From Acuticoccus sp963704595 (GTDB lineage: Bacteria; Pseudomonadota; Alphaproteobacteria; Rhizobiales; Amorphaceae), in NCBI GenBank assembly GCA_963704595.1, contig OY969922.1, positions 1,178,001-1,242,000 on the forward strand: 64,000 nucleotides of DNA. Reading direction: 5' to 3'. Under the pieces are notes generated by a model. The model was given only the letters and a program-made list of their open reading frames with translations. It searched no databases and was not told where the DNA came from. The translations under genes were made by a program, and so were the position numbers. Within the stretch, counting starts at the first letter, position 1. Each line of letters opens with the position of its first letter. Below, piece by piece: positions 46,614 to 56,500 of this stretch.

Positions 46614-47902
46614 CAGCTGACCCCCGAGCGGCGGCGGTAGATTATGTCGATCAGCACCGCGAGGACGAGGACGCTGCCGACGACGATGTTCTGGAACGGC
46701 GCGTCGACACCCACCATCGCCATGCCCGACTGGAGCGACTGCATGATGAGCGCGCCGAGGATCGCGCCGTAGATGGTGCCGATGCCGCCCGATAAGGCCG
46801 TGCCGCCGATGACGGCGGCGGCGATCACGCGCAGCTCGTCGAGCGTGCCGATGTCGTTGGTGTGGTAGCCGAGGCGGGCCGACGCGATTACCGCCGACAG
46901 CGCGCAAAGCGCCCCCATCAGGGCGAACACCTTCACCGTCAGAAGCCGCGTGTTGATGCCGGAGAGTTCGGCCGCGTCGGGATTTCCGCCAGTCGCGAAA
47001 ATATAGCGGCCGAAGCGGGTGCGGCGGGCGAGGATCGTCATCACGATGGCGACGCCGATCAGCACCAGAACCGAGATCGGCAGGCCGTAGCCGAGGGTGA
47101 AGCCTTCGGGGATCTTGCCGTCCTCGAACATCCGGCGGACGCGGCCGACGGGCACCTCGTAGGCGTTGAGAACCGCGATGAAGCCGACGATGGCACCGGC
47201 CGCGATCACGCACATCACCGCCTCGGCCCACAGGGGCTTCACGGGAAAGTCGTGCTTGGTGCGCGCCCGTCGGGACTGGAGGAGCAGCAATATTGCGGCG
47301 ATCGAGGCGACGGCGGCGAAGATCCACGAGAGGTCCGGCCCCAGCGTGCCGTTGATGCCGCCAAATTTCAGGAACGTCTCGTCAAGCGGGCCGATGGTCT
47401 GCCCGTCCGTCAGATACCAGGCGACGTTGCGCCAGACGAGAAGCCCGCCCAGCGTCACGATGAACGCCGGAATGCCGAGGTAGCCGACGAGCGTGCCCTG
47501 GAACGCGCCGATGGCGGTGCCGACGACCAGGCCGGCGAGGATCGCGATGATCCAGATGGCGGGGTGGCCGATGCCGAGGCCCAGCCATTCGGGCAGGATC
47601 ATTGTCTGCATCATGCCCATGACGGCGGAGCAGGTGGCGAGCAGCGAGCCGACCGAAAGGTCGATGTGGCGGGTGACGATCACGAACACCATTCCGGTCG
47701 CCATGATGGCGACGGACACGGTCTGGATCGTGAGGTTGAAGACGTTGCGCGGGGTCAGGAAGCGCCCGTCGGTGATGAAGTCGAACACCAGGCAGAGGAC
47801 CACGAAGGCGCCGATCATGCCGAGGAGGCGAGTGTCGATCTGAAGCTGCTTGAGAAGCGAGGTCCGCTGCGGCGCGGTCGCCTGCTGGGCGATGTCGGTC
47901 AT
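46613..47902 (-). CDS. xylH: Xylose ABC transporter permease
   Basis: 429 residues, about ten membrane helices, in the RbsC/XylH family: NVFNLTIQTVSVAIMATGMVFVIVTRHIDLSVGS and GLVVGTAIGAFQGTLVGYLGIPAFIVTLGG, both characteristic, and FATGGNPDAAELSGINT. It forms the channel with the ATPase downstream and the binding protein 81 bases upstream. Confidence 0.93.
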   Translation of the reverse strand: MTDIAQQATAPQRTSLLKQLQIDTRLLGMIGAFVVLCLVFDFITDGRFLTPRNVFNLTIQTVSVAIMATGMVFVIVTRHIDLSVGSLLATCSAVMGMMQTMILPEWLGLGIGHPAIWIIAILAGLVVGTAIGAFQGTLVGYLGIPAFIVTLGGLLVWRNVAWYLTDGQTIGPLDETFLKFGGINGTLGPDLSWIFAAVASIAAILLLLQSRRARTKHDFPVKPLWAEAVMCVIAAGAIVGFIAVLNAYEVPVGRVRRMFEDGKIPEGFTLGYGLPISVLVLIGVAIVMTILARRTRFGRYIFATGGNPDAAELSGINTRLLTVKVFALMGALCALSAVIASARLGYHTNDIGTLDELRVIAAAVIGGTALSGGIGTIYGAILGALIMQSLQSGMAMVGVDAPFQNIVVGSVLVLAVLIDIIYRRRSGVS

Positions 47903-47983
47903 GGGGCGTCCCGGTCAGGCTGATTGGGGAAAGGGCGGCGCGAACCCGTCGCGCCGCCCCCTGTCGTTCTGACGCTCAGGCGA

Positions 47984-49000
47984 TCAGTTGCAGGGCGCGG
48001 GGCCGTTCTCGACGCCCTGGCACAGCGTCTCCTGGTCGATCCAGCCGGCGTCGACCACGACGTTGAGGTTGTCGGCGGTCACAGGGATCGGCTCCAGGAA
48101 GCGGGCGGAAAGCTCCGTGCCGGCCGGCGAGGTCCACTGCTCGGCGCCTTCGACGTCGGCGAGTGCGGTGCCGTTCGCCATCGCGACGGCGGCTTCAGCC
48201 GCGGCCTTGCCGAGTTCGCGCGAGTCCTTCCAGACCGAAACGGTCTGCGTGCCCTTGGCGATGCGGTTGAGGGCGGCATGGTCGCCGTCCTGGCCGGAGA
48301 CGGGGATGCCGTCGAGGCCCTGCGCGGTCAGCGCCGCCACGGCGCCGCCGGCGGTGCCGTCGTTGGAAGCGACGACCGCGTCGACGTCGTTGTCCTGCGC
48401 GGTGAGGATCTGCTCCATGTTGCGCTGGGCGTTGGCGGGGAGCCAGCCGTCGGTATAGGCCTCGGCGACGATGTTCACCTTGCCGGCGTCGATCGCCTCC
48501 TGCAGGACTTCCTGCTGGCCGCCGCGCAGGAAGTCTGCGTTCGGATCGGTGGGCGAGCCCTTGATCATCACGTAGTTGCCTTCGGGCGCGGCTTCGAGCA
48601 CGGCACGCGCCTGCATCCGGCCGACTTCGACGTTGTCGAAGGTGAGGTAGAAGGCGCGGGGGTCCTCGATCAAGCGGTCATAGCCGACCACGGGGATGCC
48701 TTCGTCGGCGGCGGCCTGCACGGCGGGGCCGATGGCCTGCGAGTCCTGCGCCAGAATGATGAGTGCATTCGCGCCCTGTGCGATCAGCGACTCGATGTCG
48801 GAGATCTGCTTGGACGACGAAGACTGGGCGTCGGCCGAGATATACTCTGCGCCTGCGGCTTCGAGCGCCTGTTTGATTGCAGCTTCGTCGGTCTTCCAGC
48901 GCTCTTCCTGGAAGTTGGACCACGAAACACCAACGGTCTGCGCAACGGCAGCCGTCGAGAAGCTCGCCACCACTGCGGCGGCCAACACTGTCTTCAGCAT
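47984..49000 (-). CDS. xylF: D-xylose-binding periplasmic protein
   Basis: 338 residues; signal peptide MLKTVLAAAVVASFSTAAVAQ. The mature protein is a LacI-fold sugar-binding protein of XylF type: VGVSWSNFQEERWKTDEAAI, ALIILAQDSQAIGPAVQAAADEG, VVGYDRLI, VMIKGSPTDPNADFLRGG and VVASNDGTAGGAVAAL. Start at 49000 has GGAGG upstream. First gene of xylFHGBA, divergent from the ROK regulator. Confidence 0.95.
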   Translation of the reverse strand: MLKTVLAAAVVASFSTAAVAQTVGVSWSNFQEERWKTDEAAIKQALEAAGAEYISADAQSSSSKQISDIESLIAQGANALIILAQDSQAIGPAVQAAADEGIPVVGYDRLIEDPRAFYLTFDNVEVGRMQARAVLEAAPEGNYVMIKGSPTDPNADFLRGGQQEVLQEAIDAGKVNIVAEAYTDGWLPANAQRNMEQILTAQDNDVDAVVASNDGTAGGAVAALTAQGLDGIPVSGQDGDHAALNRIAKGTQTVSVWKDSRELGKAAAEAAVAMANGTALADVEGAEQWTSPAGTELSARFLEPIPVTADNLNVVVDAGWIDQETLCQGVENGPAPCN

Positions 49001-49165
49001 AGGGATCCTCCCGTCGCTCCAGTTTCTGGAGCGTTGCTCGTTTCTTGACGTGACCGTGACTCTGGCGCGATTAATTTCATCTGTCAAAATAAAATTGCAT
49101 GGCAGGGTTGCGGCGCATACGCTCGGTCAAAACGACGGCTCCGGGAGGGGCGGGACGAGGCAGGC
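49001..49165. promoter_or_regulatory. xylF / xylR divergent control region
   Basis: 165 bases between divergently transcribed xylF and the ROK gene. The segment at about 49067-49097 is AT-rich (ATTAATTTCATC, then TGTCAAAATAAAATT) and contains TTGACA on the minus strand facing xylF. The two halves are partly complementary in the way ROK operators often are, but symmetry is imperfect. A TTGACG on + (about 49045) could serve the regulator. Confidence 0.45.
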
Positions 49166-50446
49166 GTGAGCGAGACACTACCCCATCAGGCGGCCGAGGT
49201 CGCCGCAGGACCGATCGACGCGGCGCCGCTCGGGTGCGGGCCGCTGCTCGCGGTCCCCAGCGAAACGCGGCCGCTGCGGCAGCGCCTGCTGGAGCAGCTG
49301 CGCGCGTCCGGCCGGGCGAGCCGGGTCGATCTTTCGCGCGAACTCGGCATCTCACCGGCCTCCGTCACGGCGGTGGCGGGCGACCTCATCGCGCAGGGGC
49401 TCATCACCGAGCTGGAGACCGCGCGCGACGAGACGGCGCGGGGCCGGCCGCCGGTCTCGCTGGCCGTCGCCCCCGGCGCACATGCCGTCGCCGGCATGAA
49501 GCTGTCCGACGATCTCCACACCGCCGTGATCCTCGACTTCGCCGGCAACGTCCTGGGCGAAAGCACGCTCCCCGTATCCGTCCACCGCAAGAGCGGCGCC
49601 GAGGTGATGTGCGAGGTGGAAGCGCTGCTCGACCAGGCGCTCGCCATGGCCGGAATGCCGCGAAGCGCTCTCCACGGCATCGGCCTCGGGCTGCCCGGTA
49701 CCGTCGCGCACGACAGGGGGCACGTCATGTGGTCACCGCTCCTCACCGACCACGACGTCGCGCTCGGCGGACAGCTCGCCGAGCGGCTCGGAATGCAGGT
49801 TGTGCTCGACAACGACGCCAACGTCCTCACGCTCGCCGAGCTGTGGTTCGGCGCGGGACGGCGGATGAGCGACTTCGTCCTCGTCACCATCGAGCACGGG
49901 CTCGGAATGGGTCTCGTCATGAACAACCGCCTGTTCCGCGGCGCCTCGGGCTTCGGGCTCGAACTCGGCCACACCAAGGTCTCGCTCGACGGGGCGCTCT
50001 GCCGCTGCGGTCAGCGCGGCTGCCTCGAGGCCTACGTCGCGGACTATGCGCTGGTGCGCGAGGCCCGCACCGCGCTCCACGGCGACCGCGACACCGCGAT
50101 CAGCCCGCGCGCGCTCCTCGCCCACCTCTTCCACGAGGCGGAGAACGGCAACGTCGCCGCCCGCTCCATCTTCGCGCGTGCGGGGCGGCACCTTGCGATG
50201 GGGCTCGCCAACATCGTCCAGCTCTTCGACCCCTCGCTCATCATCCTCGCGGGCGGGCAGGTCCGCTTCGAGACGCTTTACGCCGCCGACGTGATCGCCG
50301 AGATGCGCGCCCTCACGCTCGACACCGGCCGCACCCCGCGCGTCGAGGTCAACGCATGGGGCGACATGGTTTGGGCGCGCGGGGCAGGGGCGATGGCACT
50401 CTCGGTGCTGACGGCGCAGCTCGTCGGCGAGGGCCGCGCGGCATGA
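49166..50446 (+). CDS. xylR: ROK-family transcriptional repressor of the xylose operon
   Basis: 426 residues. An N-terminal winged helix-turn-helix (LRASGRASRVDLSRELGISPASVTAVAGDL) is followed by a ROK sugar-kinase-like domain: GIGLGLPGTVAH, DNDANVLTLAELWFG, and the zinc motif CRCGQRGCLEAYV with the GHTKV histidine upstream. Divergence from xylF and the sugar operon support a xylose repressor role (established for ROK XylR families, inferred here). GTG start. Its stop overlaps the next gene start. Confidence 0.9.
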   Translation: MSETLPHQAAEVAAGPIDAAPLGCGPLLAVPSETRPLRQRLLEQLRASGRASRVDLSRELGISPASVTAVAGDLIAQGLITELETARDETARGRPPVSLAVAPGAHAVAGMKLSDDLHTAVILDFAGNVLGESTLPVSVHRKSGAEVMCEVEALLDQALAMAGMPRSALHGIGLGLPGTVAHDRGHVMWSPLLTDHDVALGGQLAERLGMQVVLDNDANVLTLAELWFGAGRRMSDFVLVTIEHGLGMGLVMNNRLFRGASGFGLELGHTKVSLDGALCRCGQRGCLEAYVADYALVREARTALHGDRDTAISPRALLAHLFHEAENGNVAARSIFARAGRHLAMGLANIVQLFDPSLIILAGGQVRFETLYAADVIAEMRALTLDTGRTPRVEVNAWGDMVWARGAGAMALSVLTAQLVGEGRAA

Positions 50447-51995
50447 GGCGCGCCGTCCTCGGCCTTGCGTTGGCGCTCGCCGCCGGAGCAGGCCGCCGCG
50501 GGGCCGGACGTGCCACGCTTCGTCGACGAGAGTGCGGCGCTCCCCGGCCCGCCGCACGTCTATGACGGCGGCTGGGAGCACTATGTCGGCGGCGGCGTCG
50601 CGGTGCTCGACTGTGACGGCGACAACCGGCTCGACCTTGCGGTGGCCGGCGGCACAAACCCAGCGCGCGTCTTCGTCAACCGCTCGGAGCCCGGCCGCTT
50701 CGCCTTCGAGGCGGGCGCGTCCCTGCCGGCGACCGACCGCGTCACCGGCCTCTGGCCCGTCGACATCGACAGCGACGGCATCCTCGACCTCGCCGTCACC
50801 CGCGTCGGCCCCAACGCGCTCCTGCGCGGGAAAGGCGACTGCACCTTCACCGACGCGTCGGCCGCATGGGGCTTCGAGCCGGGCGACGCGTGGAGCACGG
50901 CGTTCTCCGCCACCTTCGAGCCCGGCGCGGATTTCCCCACGCTCGCCATCGGCAACTACGTCGACCGCGACGACCCCGCCGGCCCGTTCGAGGCGTGCGA
51001 CGACAACGCGTTTCACCGGCCGGACGGCGCGGGCTACGGCGCGCCGACGGTGCTCTCGCCCGGCTACTGCGCGCTCTCGATCCTGTTTTCCGACTATCGC
51101 CGCAGGGGCGTCGCGGACCTGCGCCTCTCCAACGACCGCCACTATTACGTCCGCGGCGGCACCGAGCAGATGCTGGAAATGCCCGCGGCGCGCTTCCTCA
51201 CCCCGGACGACGGCTGGGACAGGCTGTCGATCTGGGGCATGGGCATCGCGAGCGAGGATTTCACCGGCGATGGCCTCCCCGAGGTGGTGCTCACCTCCAT
51301 GGGCGACCAGCTGATGATGATCGCCGGGCCGGAGGGCTACGAGATGGCCCCGTTCGAGATCGGCACTTTCGCCCAGCGGCCCTTCTTCGGCGACGACGGC
51401 CGCCCCTCCACCGGCTGGCACGCCCAGTTCGCCGACGTGAACAACGACGGCCTGTCCGACCTCTTCATCGCCAAGGGCAATGTCGACCAGATGCCCACCA
51501 ACGCCATCGCCGACCCCAACAACCTCCTCCTCCAGCGCGAAGACGGCCGCTTCGAGGAGGCGGCGGACCGGGCCGGGCATCGCCACCACCGCCCGGTCAC
51601 GCGGCGCTGCCCTCGCCGACCTCGACCGCGACGGCGCGCTCGACCTCGTGGTGGTCAACCGCCGCGCGCCGCTGGAGCTTTACCGCAGCACCGGCGTCAC
51701 CGGTCGCAGCGTTGCGGTCTCGCCGCGGCAGGACGGCACCAACCCGTTCGCGGTTGGCGCGTTCGTGGACGTGATGCGCGGCGGCCGGCCGATGAGCCGC
51801 GAGATCACCGTCGGCGGCGGCCATGGCGGCGGGATCGCGGGGCCTGTCCACATCGGCCTCGGATCGGCGGACAAGGTCGACGTGCGGGTGACGTGGCCGG
51901 ACGGCACGGTCTCGCCGCTGGTGGCGCTGGACGCTGGCGCCGACGTGGTGCTGCGCCGCGACGGCGACGGGCTTGCAGTGGAGCCGCGGCCCTAG
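50443..51995 (+). CDS. FG-GAP/VCBS repeat protein with ASPIC/UnbV domain, secreted (two frameshifts)
   Basis: Starts at the ATG overlapping the ROK stop (ATGA). MRRAVLGLALALAA is a signal peptide; after a +1 shift at GG 50485-50486 the main frame continues PDVPRFVDESAALPGPPHVYDGG. Repeats with DCDGDNRLDLAVAGG, DIDSDGILDLAVTR, DFTGDGLPEVVLTSMGD, DVNNDGLSDLFIAKG and DLDRDGALDLVVV are FG-GAP calcium-binding blades. A second shift at GGG 51575-51577 precedes the ASPIC/UnbV end VRVTWPDGTVSPLVAL. Corrected length 516. Function unknown; family members often sit next to di-heme peroxidases, as here. Confidence 0.85.
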
Positions 51996-53311
51996 CGGTC
52001 CACCGGCAGCCCGCTCGGCACGCTCTCCGGCACGCCGAGGCGGCCTGCCAGCGCGGTGTCCCCGGTCAGGCTGTTAAGGAAAGCGACCAGCGCTGCCACC
52101 TCCTGCGGCGCAAGCGCTGTGTCCGGCCGCTCGATCGCGCCCAGCACCTTCGTCCGCTCGCCTTCGTCGTCCCGGATCGCGAAGTCGTCGATCCCGTCGA
52201 GCGCCGGAAGGACCGCGCGCGCGGGCCAGAGGGCGGCGCGCGGGGCGGCGTGGTCGGCGACGAAGGCGGCAAGGTCGTCATGCGCGCCAGCGTGGCCCCA
52301 GGGCCCGGTGATCGCCACGTTGCGCAGCGACGGGGTGCGGAAGCGGTAGGCGTCCTCCGCGTGGCCCGTCACCTCCATCCGCCCCTCGTCGCGGGAATGG
52401 CGCTCGAACCGCGCGCCCTTGCCGGGGCCGAGCTGCGGCGCGCCGGTGGCGTGGAAGCCATGGTCGGTGAGGAGCGGACCGCTGTGGCATTCGCTGCACC
52501 CGGCGCTGCCGTAGAACAGTTCGAGCCCCGCCAGCGCCTCGCCTTCCAGCGGCGTCTCGCCCGAAAGGTGGCGGTCGAACGGGCTGTCGTCGGAGCGCCA
52601 TTCGAACTCCATGAACGCCGCGATGGCGTTGGACACGTCGGCAAAATTGATGGCGCGGCCCGCGGCGATCTCCGGGTCCAGCGCCGCGAACGCCTCGCGG
52701 TATGCCGGAATGCTCGACACGCGCCGCGCGATCAGCGCCCACGCGCCGTCGGGGCCGGTGAAGTCGCCCTTGCGCACGGCGACCGAAATCTCGTTCTCGC
52801 CGTAGTGGCCGGCCATCTCGTCGGGTGAGATCACCGGGAACATCGTCTGCGCGGCGAGGATGGTGTCGAACCCCGCCGGCATCTCGCTTTCGAGAGGGGT
52901 GCGGAGGCCCGACGGGCGCGTCTCGTCGACCTCGATCCGCCCATCGTGGAAGAGGCGGACATATTCGAGCGCGCCGAGATTGAAGAGCGGCTGCGCGTTG
53001 CGCGGCACCCTCTGCTCGGGAAGGTTCGCCGCATCCGCCACCCGTTCCGGCCCCAGCCCGATGCCGCCTTCGCCGAGCGAAAGCGCCAGCCCGTCGCCGG
53101 TGCCGAGGCGCGGGTGATGGCAGCTGGAGCAGGCGATGTTGCGGTTGCCCGAGATCGCCCTGTCGTAGAACAGGAGCCGCCCGAGTGCCGCCTCGTCAGG
53201 GTCCACCGGGCGGAAGTCCGCGTCGGTAAGCGGGCGCGGAAGATCGCTGCCCGGCCCGGCGGCCGCAGCGGAAACGAACCCGGCAAGGATGACGAGGGCA
53301 AGGCGCAACAT
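51992..53311 (-). CDS. Di-heme cytochrome c peroxidase family protein (CcpA/MauG-like)
   Basis: 439 residues with a signal peptide (LRLALVILAGFVSAAAA). Two c-type heme sites: CSSCH (61-65) and CSECH (272-276). Conserved surroundings include LGRLLFYDRAISGNRNIACSSCH and RFRTPSLRNVAITGPWGHAG. Exported to the periplasm; it may reduce peroxide or, as in MauG, modify a partner protein oxidatively. The convergent FG-GAP gene shares the CTAG stop overlap and may be that partner, but this is conjecture. Confidence 0.92.
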   Translation of the reverse strand: MLRLALVILAGFVSAAAAGPGSDLPRPLTDADFRPVDPDEAALGRLLFYDRAISGNRNIACSSCHHPRLGTGDGLALSLGEGGIGLGPERVADAANLPEQRVPRNAQPLFNLGALEYVRLFHDGRIEVDETRPSGLRTPLESEMPAGFDTILAAQTMFPVISPDEMAGHYGENEISVAVRKGDFTGPDGAWALIARRVSSIPAYREAFAALDPEIAAGRAINFADVSNAIAAFMEFEWRSDDSPFDRHLSGETPLEGEALAGLELFYGSAGCSECHSGPLLTDHGFHATGAPQLGPGKGARFERHSRDEGRMEVTGHAEDAYRFRTPSLRNVAITGPWGHAGAHDDLAAFVADHAAPRAALWPARAVLPALDGIDDFAIRDDEGERTKVLGAIERPDTALAPQEVAALVAFLNSLTGDTALAGRLGVPESVPSGLPVDR

Positions 53312-53399
53312 GGCGCGACCATACCGCGCGAAGGAGGCCGGTCAACGGCGCCATCGCCGCGCCGGGATTTCGCGCAAGACGGTGGCTGGAGCGTTTCCA

Positions 53400-53568
53400 G
53401 TTCCAAGGTTAATCTATAATGACACCAGTTTAGATGTTTTCGATCTAAATATAACCGTCATTTATTGGAAGAAGTGCACATCCAATATTTGCAAGAATGA
53501 CGATTCTGGCTTGATTTATTGGCGTCATCGTTCGATTGACCCTCCACGCTAAAAATCTGAACGGAGAG
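53400..53568 (+). promoter_or_regulatory. AT-rich, hairpin-rich leader/promoter of the RCC1-RTX gene
   Basis: Strongly AT-rich relative to the window. TATAAT at 53415-53420; TTTAGAT/ATCTAAA (53429-53449); nested CGTCATT/AATGACG (53456-53502) around ATTGGA/TCCAAT (53464-53486); a third CGTCAT at 53523-53528; and a direct repeat TTTATTGG at 53461-53468 and 53515-53522. The ribosome site GGAGAGG precedes the ATG at 53577. Bases 53312-53399 show nothing clear. Confidence 0.55.
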
Positions 53569-53576
53569 GTCTACAA

Positions 53577-56500
53577 ATGTCCGGTGTCACAACGTTTCCG
53601 CGGTCCGGCGTCCTTCTGGGCGACCAGGGCGATTCCAGCGTGCCGGGGAGCGACAAGCTCTACCTCCTCACCGACCTCAACGGTGACGGCGACGCGGCGG
53701 ACGCAGGCGAACGCATCGTCTTCTACGACGCCGACAACGCCGATGGCATCGCGAACCCCACCGGCAACATCCTCAACGTCCACCAGGCGTCCGACCTCTC
53801 GGTTTATTACGGCGACGGCGACACCGACGCGGTCTACCGCCTCGTCGACAACAACAGCGACGGCGACGCCAACGACGCAGGCGAATCCACCGTGTGGTTC
53901 TCCGAGGCCGACAACGCGGCAGGCTTCACGCTGCCGACGCCCAACGGCATCGCCGAAGGCGCGGACGGGGCGATCTACATCGTCAACGCAGGCGTCTCCT
54001 CCCGCCCGTCCGACGGGATCTACCGCACCGAGGACCTCAACGGCGACGGCGACGCCAACGACGCGGGCGAAGCCACGCTCTGGCTCGACCTCACCGAGCT
54101 GGTGCCGACATCCTCGCCCTACGACCTCTCCTTCATCGGCGACCGGGGCTACCTGATCGACCCGTCGGGCAGCGCCGAGGATTCCATCTACACCTTCCGC
54201 GACGAGGACGGCTCCGGCGCCATCGAGGCCGACGAGTTCTCCGTCTTCGCCACCAAGACCGAGACCGGCGCGCCGATCGATTTCACCGCCGCCGCCGACG
54301 GCGACTCGATGGTGGTGTGGGAGTGGCTCGACCGCGAGGAGGGCGTCTACAGTGTCGTCCGCCTCGAAGACCTCGACGGCTCGGGCAGCATCGACCAGCC
54401 CAACGAGACCGTGGAAATCTGGAACACCAATCAGCTCCCCGGCATCTTCGACACGCTGGCCGGCTTCTCCATCGCCGCAAGCGGTGACGGCCAGATCGCG
54501 CTGACCTCCAATGATTCCAACGCGTCCGGCGACAACGTCTACATCCTGACCGACCGCAACGGCGACGGCGACTACTTCGACGCCGGCGAGACCAACGTCC
54601 TCGCCTCCCGCGCGTTCGACGAGGACACGCTGCACCGCCCCCGCTCGGTTGAGTTCTATGACGGTGCGGTGCAGGCGAACAACGTGACGGCCAGCGCCGG
54701 CAACCACTTCTCGCTGTTCCTCGACACCGCCACCAACACCGTCTACGGCGCCGGCGAGAACCTCTACGGGCAGCTCGGCCAGGGCGTCGCGGGCTTCGAC
54801 GTCGCGACCCCCGTCGCGCTCGAAATGCCTGAGGGCTTCGATGAGCAGATCGTCTCCATCTCGGCCGGGATGATCCACGGCTCGCTCCTCACCGAGAGCG
54901 GTGACGTCTACGTCTGGGGCTACGGCAACACCGGCCGCCTCGGCCTCGGCGATCAGGAAACGCGCCTTGAGGCCACCAAGCTGACCGGCGCGCTCGACGA
55001 CGCCAATGTCGTCATCGTCGAGAACGGCAACGGCGTCTCGTTCGCCATCACCGACACCGGCAAGCTCTACGGCTGGGGCCAGAACACCAATGGCCAGCTC
55101 GGTCTCGGCGACGAGGACAACCGCCTCTCCCCCGTCGAGATCGACGTCGCCGGCCAGCGCGTGGTGTCGGTGTCGTCCGGCACGTCGCACACGCTGGTGC
55201 TGACCGAGGACGGCGCGGTCTACGGCTTCGGCGGCAACCGCGACGGCGAGGCGGCACCCGACGTCCTCGAAGGGCCAGGCGATCCGGTGAACGAGATCCT
55301 GACGCCTCACCTCATCGAAGGCCTGCCGTCCGACATCGTGGCGGTCACGGCGGATACGTCCACCTCCTTCGCGATCACGTCTGACGGGCGCGTCTTCGGC
55401 TGGGGCGAGAACGACTTCGGCCAGCTTTTCGTCGGCGAGGACAACGGCGACGGCACCTTCGTCCCGACCGACTCCAAGGTCCTCGTCCCACGCGAGCTCA
55501 CCGAACTGCCTGACGATGTGGTCGACGTGAAGGCCGGCGCCCGCTGGGCCGTCGCGCTCACCGAGGACGGCGACGTCTACATGTGGGGCCCGAACGACGA
55601 AGGCCCCTCCGGCGGCCTCGACGGCGATCCCGCTGCCGAAACCGACGCGAGCTTCTATCCGGTCAAGATCGACGCACTCGACGGCATCGACGTCGTCGCC
55701 ATCGCGACCGGCCCCAACAGCGTCCTCGCCACGGCAGCCGACGGCACGGTCTACTCGTTCGGCCTCAACGCCGACGGCCGCCTCGGCTTCGACTCGGACG
55801 CTGCCGCCGTGTTCGAGCCGACAGCGGTCGACTTCGACACCACCGACGACGCCCCCGCGCTTCTCACCGCGACCCCCGAGCTCAACGGGCGCGACGCGGC
55901 GGCCAACACCACAATCAGCCTCACCTACACGGAGGCGGTGTTCGCGGCGGAAGGCCGAATCCGCATCGTCAACCGTGACGACCCGTCCGACGTCATCGAA
56001 GTCGACGTGACCGACCGCAAGGCGGTCTCCATCGACGGTGCCACGGTCACCATCGAACCCGGCGCCAACTTTGCGCTCGGGGCCGCATACGCGGTCCAGA
56101 TCGACGACGGCGCGTTCGTCGACGCCGACGGCCAGCCCGCGGACGGCATCGCCGACGGCGACCTCTCCACCTACCGCTTCCGCATCGGCGAGACGCCGGT
56201 GGATGAGAGCGTGCGCCTCTCTGCCGACGGAGAGGAAATCCTGCGCGGCGGCACGGGGGCTGACACGCTCCTCGGCGACGAGGCGGACAACGTCCTGCGC
56301 GGCGGCAACGGCGCCGACCGGCTCGTCGGCGGCGATGGTGACGACGTTCTCGTTGGAGGCGACAACAACGACCTTCTCAGCGGCGGGGACGGTGAGGACC
56401 GGCTCTACGGCGGAAACGGCAACGATGATCTCCGCGGCGGCAACGGCAATGACGACCTCCGCGGCGGCGCCGGAAACGACGACCTGCGCGGCGGGGCGGG

